A stretch of 64,000 nucleotides of DNA from Tomocerus qinae (Eukaryota > Arthropoda > Collembola > Entomobryomorpha > Tomoceridae): the NCBI GenBank assembly GCA_020055645.1, contig CM034547.1, forward strand, positions 17,082,513-17,146,512. The letters run 5' to 3'. Positions within the stretch are counted from its first letter, which is position 1; each line of letters opens with the position of its first letter. A program made the translations under genes and the position numbers. The notes below the pieces were generated by a model that searched no databases, had not been told where the DNA came from, and saw nothing but the letters and a program-made list of their open reading frames with translations. This document shows, one piece after another, positions 45,101 through 56,760 of this stretch.

Positions 45101-48100
45101 GAACTAAATAATCCTAGAATGTTTACCATATTTTGAGCCATCAGGAAACCCAAGTTATTTGTTCATGAAAAACAACAAATTAGTATATTTATGCAGCAAG
45201 AAAAGCATATTTTTAATAGGTCGACGGATTCTTTCCTAATGCATTTTTGTATTATAAATATATTCAATAGCATTTGGTCGTACATCGTACATAGGTATCT
45301 ATAATACAAACCTAACCGAAGTATCTGTGAAATCGCCATTTTAATCTACAGTTTTTAACCTAATCTTGTGTTGCTTACCAAAATGATATTTTATTGCCAT
45401 AAAACGAACCATGCTAAACAAATAATCAACTAACATGGGCACTTCTATTAGCGATGGTTTGTTCAATTTAAAGACATAATTAATATGAGTCAACGGAGAT
45501 GACAGCAAAACGAAATAATCAGTATAGATGAGGTCGGGGTTGATATGTAAAGCCAAAAGAGCATAACCGCAATAAATAATGAAAAGGAAAAAAGAGATGG
45601 ACAGGTAGGTAGTTTAATCAGCAGGCAAGCCAATGGGATGTTCTAGTAGGCAGGGAGTTAAGGAACAAATCGGCCTGTGGAGCATGAGCATCGTTGAGCT
45701 TTACATATTACTGGCATGAACTAACAATAAGAAGTCAGAGCTCTCCACTCCGGTCGACCCAAGCCATAAGCTAAGTCAATCACCTACTGCACAGGTAAAA
45801 CGAGTAGAAGAGACTCCTTCACCTAGCTCACTTACTCACCTTTGTTTTTCATCTCAAAGTTCTATGGAGTCCATAGTTTTGAATAGGAAATCAACTTATA
45901 TGACTTCATATGACAATACAATCTACAGTACAATCTGCATCGGTGTGTTCAACAATTGTTATGTAACACAGCTTAAACAGAAGTTTGTCGAATCATTCAA
46001 ACTCGACATAAAAGAACAAGCGATAAATCGTACACTACTACTACATAACTTTCATTCACTTTATATAACATGATATGTTTACTATTAAATAGGTATCTCT
46101 ATCGTCACGTTTACTAGCTAATACTGTCAGCATCTATGTTAAAACCACTACAAAAGTAGTACACACCATCGGACTATCAGCTTAATTGACGATCGGATCA
46201 CTTAACTTCTGAGCTTTCATGTACTATGTACCAATACTACTAAACCTTCCTTAGTCTTAATAGTAATGCATTATTCCAAGCCATCATCAAGCCACCTCAC
46301 TCGTCAGTCACTCGACTACCTTCATTTTTATTTTATGTCTTATCTTTTAATCAAACTGACCAAACCAGCCACATGTTTAAAAAATATCATCGTTTCTCTA
46401 TAATTATGTTTCTACTATCTTTCGTATTTGGCATTTTCCAGTTTCATAGCTTGTTCTCAATAATAACAGTAGATCTTGTTAACAAGTAAAGTATGTAGAT
46501 TACTAACGTAGAAAGTTCGTTCATGCTAAGGATTAATTAATTCTTTAACTCCTGTAACTTATATTTTGCACAATTGCCTACGTTGTACTTAAAATTTTAC
46601 TAAACCTAATTTGGCCAATGGCTACGCTTTAAACTATTCCCTATCCGGTGTGGTGTGAATTACAATATCTAAACAACGAATCGAAGTTAAATAAAGCTAC
46701 AAAAAACTTATTTCTTCCAACACTGCACTATAAATATTCGACTAATAAGTTGTGGTCTTAAGAATTCACTATTATGAGTCGCTTGACTTGAATACTAGGG
46801 TTTACATTTCAACTTCTAACGGAAGTATCTTCAATTATTAAAATTGATTTGCCTAATCACTAATCAGTAAAACAGTAGTTTCATGACCTTTAAACACTAA
46901 AATGCAGATTTGCGAAAAAACAATTTGAAAATCGATTACCGGTCATATATAAACGAAAGTTATTGGCCTGCATTAAATTCCCTCGCTATTTGAAACTCTT
47001 TCTATATTCGAGTTGGGGGTAAGATGGAACACAAATAATTATCATGTATATGAAAGTTTGGTACATATACATACATCCATACATTACTGGCATTACTCTT
47101 CATTTGTATGTACGTTATCACATTTTTTACATTTTTATTGTACATACATTTCATTTTTAATATCTATTCCATCATGAAGGATTTCTCCTTAAAAACTACA
47201 GATAGTTGAGGGATTTTCTTTTAATCTAGGCTTAATAGATTCATCATGAAAATGTGTACGGTGGCGGTGGAATCATTCTGAGTTTTATAATAGTCATAAT
47301 ATGTTAAAATGGAACAGATTTCCGACACAATTTTACTGAATAAAGAGTGACTATATCAAACCAGGCAACTATTCTCACCCATTCCATCTTTCACTTTTTC
47401 AAACGGGTGTTTCAGTTTCAATCATAACTTTTAGATATGGTTAACTAGTAATCTCATTTTTTGTAAGAAAGAAAGCGCTACGCATATCTGTCCACTTATC
47501 CAAAATCTCATCCCAGGGAAGTTTCCTACCCATAAATAACATTGCATGCTGAAGTAGAGGATTCTTGAAGTAGAGAGTGGTTCTAGTATGTCTTAATTGT
47601 ACCACAGGCAGAGTGCGCATGAATATCTTACGCACAAGGTGGCAAAGTGAAATTTTGGAAATGATAAAGGTGATTTCTTAAATTACAGGTAGATTGTAGA
47701 GCTAACTGATCTGCTTTTATTCTTAGTATTCATTCACTAGGGCATAGGCATAACACAGTTGTATGAAGTATTTGATGAATAAATCGTTGAATTACAGCAA
47801 TGTGCTGACTCATACAGATAATACATAACTACAAGTTACAAGGATTGAACAATTTTCATTGAATTGAATCATATTTTTTAATTCTTACTTACGCAGTATA
47901 GCATTCAACTCCATTTAATGGCTATAATTTCCGATTGAAATTACTTTAATTACCTACACGCATACTATAATACCACGCTTAATCTATGTAGGTAACTAGA
48001 TTAAAGCAGGAAGTAAGAATAATGCATACTTACTCCTACTTATATTATTTCCACAAAATATATAATGATCTTAATTATGAAACAAATCGCTTAAGGACAA

Positions 48101-51100
48101 TAGCATTGCACGCAATTTCTACAGAAGAGTTGAAAAAAAGAGTTGCGGCGTAAATGAATGAAGATATAGATAATATAGAAGCATACATTAAGAATATAGG
48201 ATAAAGTTATAACATGCCATAAGCATTCTATCATACCACTTGATAATAAAATTATTATTATTGCAAGCAAATAAACTAAATATAGGTACACCCACGACCC
48301 ACGCTTCTATTCATTTCATTGGCTAGGGATTTTTACAAAATCGTTCGATACTACGAAGTCGATTTCATCGAACTACATATAATGCAATATGAAGCATCTT
48401 GATTCAACAAAGGCCTTTAAGTTGCGTTGTAGTAACTTACTAAACACAAATATGCATATCTGTTTATTATTTAATTATTTATTTGTACTTATATCTAACT
48501 GAGCTCAATAGATAGAGCTTTCACAGCCTTAGGCAATGACGAAAGTTTACTGTACAGTAAAAACTGTTGTAGTATCCAATATTCATACCATATTAACTTC
48601 ACGCAAAACTTTCTCCTGCACAAAAACAATTTAAACCACCTTAACCTTAACAGTTAACAATATTATTTCATTGACTTTTTTTACAAATAGGCCACCTCAC
48701 TCAGATTAAGGGAGAGTGGAGTGAAAGTTTCATAGAAAGCAGTGAAAAGGTGAAAGTTATGTGAAAACACTGCATTGGTGAAATGGCCTTAGGGTTAGGA
48801 GAGAGAAAGTGAAATTGTGAAAATGGTATTACCGTAAAATCCGAATTAATTGACCAGGGTGAACCATTGTTTCAACCATGTCATTCGTGCGAAAAATAAA
48901 TAGTGGACCCCGGAGGGGTCAATTAAAACGATAGGGGTGAACTATTTTTTCAAGTAAATTTAGAAAAATTTCCTTATAATGCCAAATTTTTTAAAAAAAA
49001 TAAAAAAGACAGTTTCAAATGAGGGAAATATACATACATTAAGTGTGTGTTATGTTTCAAGTGTATTCAGTTATAGTCTATCTCCATTATGTCGTTTGAA
49101 GAAAATGTCGGGAAAGTTACACTTTCAGTTTTCCTGGACTATTATTTCAAAAGGTTAGAGTAGCGCTAACGGGGTTCAAACCTTTTTTTAAGATGTTTAC
49201 AAAAAATCCATTAAAAAGCTTAGGTTCGTTATGTACACAAGAGGGACTCCCCACCCCAAAAATGACCACCCTCAAGGGAGGCCCCTCAAATTGGCATACA
49301 CCTTTTGTCATAAAATAAATATACCCTCAAGCCCCAAATCAACTCCAAATCGTCTGAAGTGAAAAAATGTACAACAAACCGTCAGTCTTTTTAGTGGACA
49401 AGCTATGTACCTAGTCGATTTACCTTCACTAACTTTGGTTTTCCAACTCTTGTCATCCCAATAACTCTCATACCTATACAAAATAGGGGGGGTCAATTAT
49501 TTCGAGGAGGGTCAACTATTATTTGAATGCACTTGTTATCGTGAAAATATAATAGTTGACCCGGAGGGGGTCAACTATTTTGAACGGGGCGAATTAATTC
49601 GGATTTTACGGTAGTTTCACTAGTTTTACTTTGGGTTTTCTACGGAAACTATGTCAAAACCGCAAAGCCAAAATATTACCAATTGCTAATTATTTTCCCA
49701 ATTTTGCCTACATAGCAGCCTCCTTTATCCTTTACTTACAACATCTTACACACCGCGCACCGGTGTCGAGTTGAAAAGCATACTGCATACTGTGCGTACT
49801 TTACGCATTATGCTTGTGTACTGCGTGTTGTGTATGCGTAAAAGGGCTTCTCTAGTAAATTAACATGACATTCAACGCTGGGGTTTGAATCTCATGACTA
49901 TCAAATTGTACAACATTGCAAGATTAACAAGTCTGTCTTGTACAAAAAAAGTGCACGTTGTAGCAACTTTATCTTTCAACAGGAATCATATCATATCTTA
50001 GCCCAATTTTAGGTACTTATTTCCACCTTAAAATTTTATTTATTGATATTCAAGCTTATAAAAAGCAAGCTTAAAAAATAACAAGCTTACATATTCCGGT
50101 TTCAATTTCTTGTCACCACCACGAACATAAGTTTTCTCCAATTTTTCTATATTTTGAAGCAAATATTCTTCATCTTTCAAACGAAGTTCTTCACTAATGG
50201 TCTCAAAATCTCGTACTGGGTTTATGTCTCCATCCACATGAATAACTTCATCGTCATCGAAAGCCCCTGCATATTTTCAAAATTTAGTCTGACTGATTGA
50301 TGCTGCTTTAATATAAATCATTATTACTGACTACATCATCTTAAATTTCATTACACCTCACCAGAACACCAAGATTAAAACATGCATTCAAACGTTACCA
50401 GAAGTTGATTAGATTGGGCGTACATTTGTAACAACCGTAAATTACAAGCATATAATTACTATCCATAAAATATCTGAGATGTCAATATCTGAATACAGTT
50501 TTCGGGCTCATAAATTACTTCAGAATTAGATACGCTACTGCTTAGAGCTCAGCTACAAAAGATCTGATTCAGTCAGGCGAACAAGGTACTCAACTCACAA
50601 TATTCAAATTAAGTACTTGAATTTGAAGGTGCTAATTACTAATTTCGTACTAAATGAAGAAAAATTAAAACTATTGGTCTACCTAGAACTCTTTAATGAG
50701 CCAAAAAGCCAACACTTAAAAACAATCTGCTCCACAAAACCGCATTTATTATGTTAACATAACAGCTTCGAAACGATATATTTTTGAGAAAAATGTAAAT
50801 ATAGAGCCAATTGTAAAGTAAATAAACTGTGGTAGCCTATGAAGTAATGAAAAAAGGTCAATAACGATTGACTTTCATTTCACCCTGACAGGGTAATTGA
50901 TCCAGCCTGCGGCATTCCAGGCACTTTGGATTTTTGTGTTGCTTAGCTGTTATGACGTCACAAGGCGACAATTTTCCTGTTCATCCTCTTAGGGTGGAAC
51001 AAATTCTCGAAGAAATTTATTTCCAATTTTTTGCAAGAAATGGTTCCGTTCCATGGGGAAGCATTTGGAAATTGTCGCCGTCACAAAAAACAACAAAAAA

Positions 51101-54100
51101 TTCAGACTGTGCCTGGAATTCCAGACCTATTTTACTTCTAGCTTGCAATTGCCCTAAAAACGTTTCTAGAGAGCCTGTGAGCTTTTAAACATGCTATTAC
51201 TTACACGATTTCTATGACGCATAGAAAAAAGTTACACACTTCCCCAGACAGGGGTGAGTCCAACCATTAAAATTTTAAAACCTCGTTCCCCCGATGACCT
51301 CTGATTACGTAATTCCAAGACAGAATTGAAAATGTTACTGCAGTCCAAATTTACCATTGGATTAGATAGATAGAGAGACAACGCCCTCCCATAAATAAAG
51401 GAATCGTACCGATCCAAATCTTGTTACGAACCGAATTCCTTCTAACAGGGGTATTACTAACTAGAAGACACACCTACCTATATTTACTTGTATTAATAAA
51501 TGAAACGAGCAAAGTAAATGGTGACACATTAATAATTGGCATAATGGTTTACAAACATCAATAAGTATTCACTAAATAAAATGGAACCTTGTTTAAAAAT
51601 TTTTGAGTGATATTTATTAGCATATTGTATCGTCACGTCACGTCACGTCATGAAGAAGTTTCCAATTAGCGAATTGCGAGCTGTGTTCAGTGTTCAGGTT
51701 GTTATTATATCACCTGTATCAACTTTTTCTGAAGAGAATAAATCTGCTCTGTGCATTGTGCAGCGCATAAGCTTAGTTTAATGATTTAGTGTATAAGAAT
51801 TACGAATTACGTCAGTAGAAGTCGGAATTTGCCATCATGAAGTGACTCATATTGGATTCAGTATACTTATAGCCTCTTTACCTATGATTTATTGCGCCGT
51901 GAGACTGTATATGGCATTTTAACGAGTTGTTGGCACCAGGACCAAGGCTTTCTTTTGCTTTTCTCTCCCCGACGAAGTCTCACATGCTATTTGCAAGGCC
52001 AATTATCATTATCTAACATATTTATTATTTTAAGTAACAATAATATTATAGTAACTTAAAGTGAGTCGCACTTAGTACCGTACCGTTACCAATTATGCTA
52101 TTATTTAGACACAAAATTAATGAAAAATCTTCATATACTTGAAGAAATGACCACTACCTAACGAATACTAATACTACTATTGTGTACATAATAATATACA
52201 TTCGCATTAGGTAGAGAGGTGTATGTAATGATGTAATGTAATTCAATATGCAATACACCAATCAGCAAACACCACTCACCAGCCTCGACTTGGAAACGCA
52301 TTTACCTGTTTATATAAACGGGTCTAGTGTGTCTAGTGCACTAAGGGTAGAAAAAGCTGATGCTTTCAATAGTACACTTACAAAGAAGTCTCACATGAAA
52401 TCGATTTGTCTTGTCTACAGGTTGTAGTATACAATAGTGGTGAGGATGATTTGGCGAACGAGTCTCTGCTGACTGCCGTAGACGCGTCTCAGACTGACTC
52501 GTTGTAATCGCTTAACTTAACAGAATAAGAATATGATGCTTGCTTCACGAAATACAATTATTGTGGTAGTTTGGTGCAGCTTGTTTACCCATGAATCACT
52601 TAAAAAGTTATACTTAAAGTATACAATGTACTAGGCATACTTGAGTTCATTGTTATTATAAAAGGTGTAAGTGTAGCATCAGGCATAACCTACACCAAGC
52701 AAAATAAAATTGGTGGTAACGAAAAGGCAAGTCCGAAGACAGTAATCAGGTAAGTCTTAAACTCATCTTATCATCATTAGAATCATTAAGCTGAGTTTAG
52801 CGTCAGTTTATGAGAACACAGAGAGGATGAGTGGATCTCCAAATGAATATTATTATGATTTCCCTTCTTGAGATTTTGTTTCTTGTTAGTCATCTGTACA
52901 TTGTGCGTATGTGCATGGAAGGTTGTGTAAGTTGAAAGTTGTAATTTGTAAGTAATGTTGTTGAAGTTTTATCAACATACTTCACTCACAATTTTAACTA
53001 ACTTGTGTAATGAAAATATGAAAATTGAGAGCTGACTAATTTTGTTACATTAAAAGACTAGTAATAGGCCCGTTCTCCGAACGGGAAATGGGTAACCCCT
53101 TAATGGGGACGGTAGATCATGTCATGAGTATGTATTTGCTTTATGATTTAAAAAAGTATGAAAATTAACAGATTAAAATGTTTAAAAAATTGCTTGCTGC
53201 ATTGCTACAACATCCTACGGACGGGGAACAAATACAATGCTTATCGAATCAGCATAATAATATATAGTGAACCAAATTAAACATCATTTAACTAAACACC
53301 AAAATTAAAGTAAATGTTGGGTTTCATTATATATTATCAATATTATATGGACATAATATATAATTTTAAATCACCCAGTCATTTTACATCACCCACGTCA
53401 TTTGCAATCACCCCATCATTGTAAACAACCCCATCGTGTTAAATAACCCCATCATTGTAAACAACCCCATCGTGTTAAATAACCCCATCATTGTAAACAA
53501 CCCCATCGTGTTAAATAACCCCGTCATTTTAAATAACCCCATCGTGTTAAATAACCCCGTCATTTTAAATAACCCCGTCATTTTAAATAACCCCATCGTG
53601 TTAAATAACCCCGTCATTTTAAATAACCCCGTCATTTTAAATAACCCCGTCATTTTAAATAACCCCGTCATTTTAAATAACCCCGTCATTTTAAATAACC
53701 CCGTCATTTTAAATAACCCCGTCATTTTAAATATAAGTCATTGTGAAGAAAAGAAAGAAATTTTTGCCTTAAAACATAAAATTTTCTTATTTAGCTACCT
53801 CCATAGCTCCATTGTAAATGACCCCACATTTTAAACAGTTGTCATTTTAAATAACCTCGTAGTTTTAAATAATTTAGTCGTTAAGAATCCCTTTAATTTT
53901 GAATAACCCCGTTGTTTTAAATCTACAAACGCCATTTTAAAAAATTTCGTCATTTTAAAAATTCTCGTCATTTTAAATAACCTCGTAATTTTAAACATTC
54001 CTGCCATTTTAAATAATTTCTTTATTTTTAATATTCCCGTCATCTTAAATATTCACGTCATTTTCACGTCTTCATTTTAAGTAGCTCTGTTATTTTAATT

Positions 54101-56285
54101 AGCTACCACTATTTTAATCGTTATCGTTATTTCTATCTATTTTCTACCTACCCCGTTACAATTATTAACCAAATCCTAAGTCAATTCAAGTCAACCTATA
54201 CAATCCACAACCAAATAATACTGACTAAATAAACGTTGCCTTGCTATTAATAGTTTGACTCCGCTGCGGTCGCCCCGTCGGAGGTGAAAGGGACACTAAT
54301 CCCTTTACATGGCGGAGGCCTGCCTGCTTAAAGAGTAGGACTTTGTCAAATTTTTGAAATTCACTGGCAAAATATTTTCTACTAAAAAATAAAAAACTGG
54401 AGTGGCTACCGTCTTCATTATTAAGTCGAGTAGATCAGGAAAAAGTTTGGCAAAGATCGGATGAAAACTGTAGGAGGAGTATCTGGACAAAGCGTGACAG
54501 ATCGGAGCGTTTTCTCCCACTCCTTCAATGTTAAAATTCGAAATTCAAAAATTCATAAAACGATTTCTATGAAAGATATCGTTTTGAAACTTGAGGTTTG
54601 GGGTTCTGACTATGATATGAACATCCAGTAAAAATTTGAAGCTTGTATGTTGATGTTAAAGAGGAAATGAATTGCTCTTATTATATAGATGCTATCCTAA
54701 TACTACAGAAAACCACTGTAGAATGTCCAAAGCTTATGGTTTTAGCAAACAAATACAAACTCTAATAATACTTTGCTCCTACCTACCACTCTACTTTTTA
54801 GTTTTTAGGTGAAACAAAAACTAAGTACACAAACTAATACCATAAAAAATCAAGATTCCATATCAATTCTACATAGATACTCTAGATCAAAAATATTGAA
54901 TTGAACATGTTCTTTCTTTCCCTCTCAACCGTTTGGTATTATAGTTTCAATCTCACGTTAATCTCTTTGTATTCGAAAGACAATGGATCATATGTTGCAA
55001 TACAAAAGGCTTAACTTCAGCGCGAACTTCGAGTCGAGCAAATCAACGTGGGAGGTCCATTGTAATGCAACATAAGATCCATTGTCTTTCGAATACAAAG
55101 AGATTAACGTGAGAGTGAAACAGTTATAACACTTTCCAAATATCCAAAAACTACAAAATTTAAATTTCCTTTTTACTTACGGCAAACATGAAAAAGTGCA
55201 TCACATGCTCGAATATGAGACAGAAATGCATTTCCTAAGCCTTGACCTTGCGACGCTCCTTTCACCAAACCGGCAATGTCCACCACATTCAGGAAAGCTG
55301 GAACTTTGCTGTGTAAAAAAAATTGTCAATGTTTAACAAAATATCTTTTACCTCCCTATTTTCCTGAAGTTTGGAATTGTTAAAACTAGATTCAGTATCC
55401 GTATATGACTGACACTAAAACATTCAAACCTAATTTATTTATTTTCAAGATAAACCGTAGCGTAAACTTAAGGCTTGTATATATTTAATTTAATAATTAC
55501 AAAATAGTAATAAACCACTGTTCATAGTTTGTTTTATAACCTATTAAATATGTTGGCCAACTGCCCGTGTGCATACTTATTATACTTATTTACCTACAAT
55601 TTATAGGTGAAAGTATAGTAATACAGGAACAAATTATAATGAAGAAATTCACAAATGTGTACAAAGTACAATAATGTACTTTGTTATTTGTAAATGTATT
55701 CACAATACACACACACTATACTACTACACACTATGCACATGTAATTTCTATATAATTTATCTTCCATTCTCATCCACTATTCCTTTACCCTTCCCATGAA
55801 TTTTACAATTGCACATCTAAATCGAAAGTAAAGTAAAGTCGAAAGAGTATAAATATCTTAACTAAAGAAGTGAATACAATAAAATAAAATTGCCGGATAT
55901 TACTTCTCTCACCTCAATGGTTTATGGAAATCGCAAAGGTAATTGAATCTTTCGTCTGGTACTGCAACCCTATTATAGAATTCAAAATTGTTTTAGATTA
56001 GAATCTACTTACAGTATAGTATAATAATAAAAAATACCAAATTAAGTTTAGTTCAGTGTTAAACTTAACATTATATCAAGATGAGTTAAATGAGTTATAC
56101 CTGCTTTCGTTGGGATCAATAGTGCAGAACGGAAAGTTTTCTGCTGGTATAGCACTTTTTGTCAGCACATTGAAGAAAGTTGATTTTCCAACATTCGGAA
56201 GACCGACAATCCCCACTTTCAAATTTGTTCCGACACGTCCAAGCAAAACCTGTTTTTCAACCGGCTGATCCTTCTTTGGCGCCAT
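36148..56285 (-). CDS. OLA1: OLA1, Obg-like ATPase 1 (YchF family)
   Basis: Cytosolic P-loop NTPase of the TRAFAC/Obg group that prefers ATP and is linked to ribosomes and stress responses. Coding exons on the minus strand: 56285-56101, 55969-55913, 55308-55181, 50266-50091, 44565-44488, 43154-43057, 42399-42259, 38900-38804, 36982-36860, 36261-36148. All junctions are GT..AG and in frame, 1197 nt, 398 residues (human 396). Walker A is GLPNVGKST at residues 28-36, DIAGL (G3) at 91-95, and NLSE at about 228-231 replaces the GTPase NKxD, as expected for an ATP-preferring member. A TGS domain occupies roughly the last 95 residues, with [17 protein letters not shown]. The protein ends in KKK. Introns reach 5.5 kb and carry several repeats. 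Confidence 0.97.
36983..38803 (-). other. OLA1: OLA1 intron 8 (1.8 kb)
   Basis: AT-rich intron between exons 8 and 9. I see no repeat element or reading frame of interest. The donor of exon 8 is GTTAAA, a weak match to the consensus beyond the GT, but the join restores the conserved [13 protein letters not shown] sequence. Confidence 0.8.
38901..42258 (-). other. OLA1: OLA1 intron 7 (3.4 kb)
   Basis: AT-rich intron, no recognised element. Frames such as the 107-codon one at 39,065-39,388 (plus strand) show no domain and no coding-like composition. The donor at the right edge is GTACCA, another weak site. Confidence 0.75.
44566..50090 (-). other. OLA1: OLA1 intron 4 (5.5 kb)
   Basis: The longest OLA1 intron. 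Most of it is unremarkable AT-rich sequence. A 780-bp TA-flanked element sits at 48,832-49,611 and is listed separately. No nested gene was recognised. Confidence 0.75.
48832..49611. mobile_element. 780-bp TA-flanked DNA element in OLA1 intron 4
   Basis: With the flanking TA, the left end reads TACCGTAAAATCCGAATTAA and the reverse complement of the right end is identical over this stretch and two bases more. Flanking TA dinucleotides fit a Tc1/mariner-type duplication. Subterminal palindromes occur at both ends, such as AATAGTTGACCC paired with GGGTCAACTATT around 49,550-49,579 and a related TGGACCCCGGAGGGGTCAA near 48,903. The interior has no transposase frame, so the copy is non-autonomous. 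Confidence 0.75.
50911..51122. mobile_element. Imperfect foldback element in OLA1 intron 3
   Basis: Left arm GGCATTCCAGGCAC..GGATTTTTGTGTTG..GACGTCACAAGGCGACAATTTTCC is matched by the reverse complement of the right arm, GGAATTCCAGGCAC..GAATTTTTTGTTG..GTGACGGCGACAATTTCC, with small gaps. The order and orientation fit a decayed MITE of about 212 bp. No target duplication could be assigned, so the boundaries are approximate. The left arm carries one TGACGTCA at 50,953. Confidence 0.6.
51631..51652. repeat. Short CGTCA tandem array
   Basis: Four consecutive copies of CGTCA in an intron of OLA1. It is small and probably a chance microsatellite. Confidence 0.7.
53069..53108. other. Two short GC-rich hairpins left of the minisatellite
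   Basis: CCCGTTC-TCC-GAACGGG (53,069-53,085) is a perfect 7-bp stem. It is followed by CCCC-TTAAT-GGGG (53,096-53,108). They stand out against the AT-rich surroundings and lie about 250 bp from the start of the 18-bp array. Function unknown; they may be the edge of a mobile element that carries the array. Confidence 0.5.
53364..53732. repeat. 18-bp minisatellite in OLA1 intron 3
   Basis: About 20 head-to-tail 18-bp units. Three variants are visible: A, ATAACCCCATCATTGTAA or ACAACCCCATCATTGTAA; B, ATAACCCCATCGTGTTAA; C, ATAACCCCGTCATTTTAA. A and B alternate on the left, B and C mix in the middle, and seven identical C units fill the right end. Because 18 is a multiple of three and no unit contains a stop in certain frames, long open frames appear on both strands (repeating NNPVIL on plus, MTGLFK on minus). 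These are artefacts of the repeat, not genes. Confidence 0.95.
53809..54125. repeat. Decayed extension of the 18-bp minisatellite
   Basis: After an interruption of about 75 bp the motif returns in degenerate form: TGTAAATGACCCCACATTTTAAA, then repeated units of the type GTCATTTTAAAxAxxxTCGT with many substitutions. This looks like an older, diverged part of the same array. Confidence 0.75.
54259..54306. other. Two hairpins right of the minisatellite
   Basis: CTCCG (54,259) pairs with CGGAG (54,279) across a GC-rich loop. Immediately after, AAAGGGA-CACTAA-TCCCTTT (54,287-54,306) forms a perfect 7-bp stem. With the hairpins at 53,069 they bracket the array, which suggests one structured element of about 1.25 kb. 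That grouping is inference. Confidence 0.45.
54944..55121. mobile_element. 178-bp hairpin MITE close to an OLA1 splice donor
   Basis: Left arm GTTTCAATCTCACGTTAATC and the reversed right arm GTTTCACTCTCACGTTAATC continue in near-identity for about 63 bp through CTTTGTATTCGAAAGACAATGG and ATGTTGCA. About 50 bp separate the arms. A TTATA motif occurs next to both ends but is offset, so the target duplication is uncertain. The element ends 59 bp from the last base of OLA1 exon 3 (55,181), that is, just inside the intron. Confidence 0.75.
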
Positions 56286-56760
56286 CGTTTTTCAAATATC
56301 TTGGCCACAGATGAGTGAGATGAGTGTAAAACTGTCTAGTTACACCACAAATATCTAATGACGAGTAATTACAAATTGAGGAACCGTTCCAATTTGTTAA
56401 CTGTTCAAACCTGACTTGGTCCACTGAAAAATCTGGGACAAATCAATCCATATGTTTCGAATTTCGGAACAATTTTGTATCAGACAGCACACTACTACAC
56501 GATGTGTCCAAAGATGTTAAATGTAGCCGGGATCTCATTGTTGATGTGTTGCATTCACATGAAATTCATCGGAGTTTGCTGGTTCTCTGTAGATGGCTCT
56601 AAGGCGGCAATGAAAATTTGTTGGTTCAATCAAATAGCAAACTAGCAACTAGCAACTTCTCTCACTCTCTCACACTCTCCATCGCTCACCTCTCTTGGTA
56701 AAGTCCTCGGTGGCCCCAAGCAAAAGAAACAAAAGTTGTTCATGATTGTGGAAGTGGAAT
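56286..56760 (-). promoter_or_regulatory. OLA1 5' UTR and probable promoter region
   Basis: Sequence immediately upstream of the OLA1 ATG on the minus strand. It must hold the 5' UTR, and composition becomes less AT-rich around 56,500-56,720. No TATA box, initiator or leader intron could be fixed with confidence. Confidence 0.35.

Larger units (their letters stand above)
50267..55180 (-). other. OLA1: OLA1 intron 3 (4.9 kb), repeat-rich
   Basis: It contains, from left to right, an imperfect foldback at 50,911-51,122, a short CGTCA array at about 51,635, GC-rich hairpins at 53,069-53,085, an 18-bp minisatellite at 53,364-53,732 with a decayed tail to about 54,125, another hairpin pair at 54,259-54,306, and a hairpin MITE at 54,944-55,121. 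These are listed separately. The rest is AT-rich without a recognised gene. Confidence 0.75.

Noticed and set aside
49308..49496. Minus-strand frame inside the TACCGTAAAA element, considered as a transposase remnant
   Set aside because: Only 62 codons with no DDE-like or DNA-binding motif visible; the element is best called non-autonomous.
49869..49890. TTTGAATC-type sequence resembling a tRNA B box
   Set aside because: No A box at the right distance and no cloverleaf could be folded around it. I found no convincing tRNA in the window.
53408..53834. Long open frames on both strands with repeating NNPVIL or MTGLFK peptides
   Set aside because: They arise because the 18-bp minisatellite unit is a multiple of three without stops in those frames. 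There is no gene context and they lie in an OLA1 intron.
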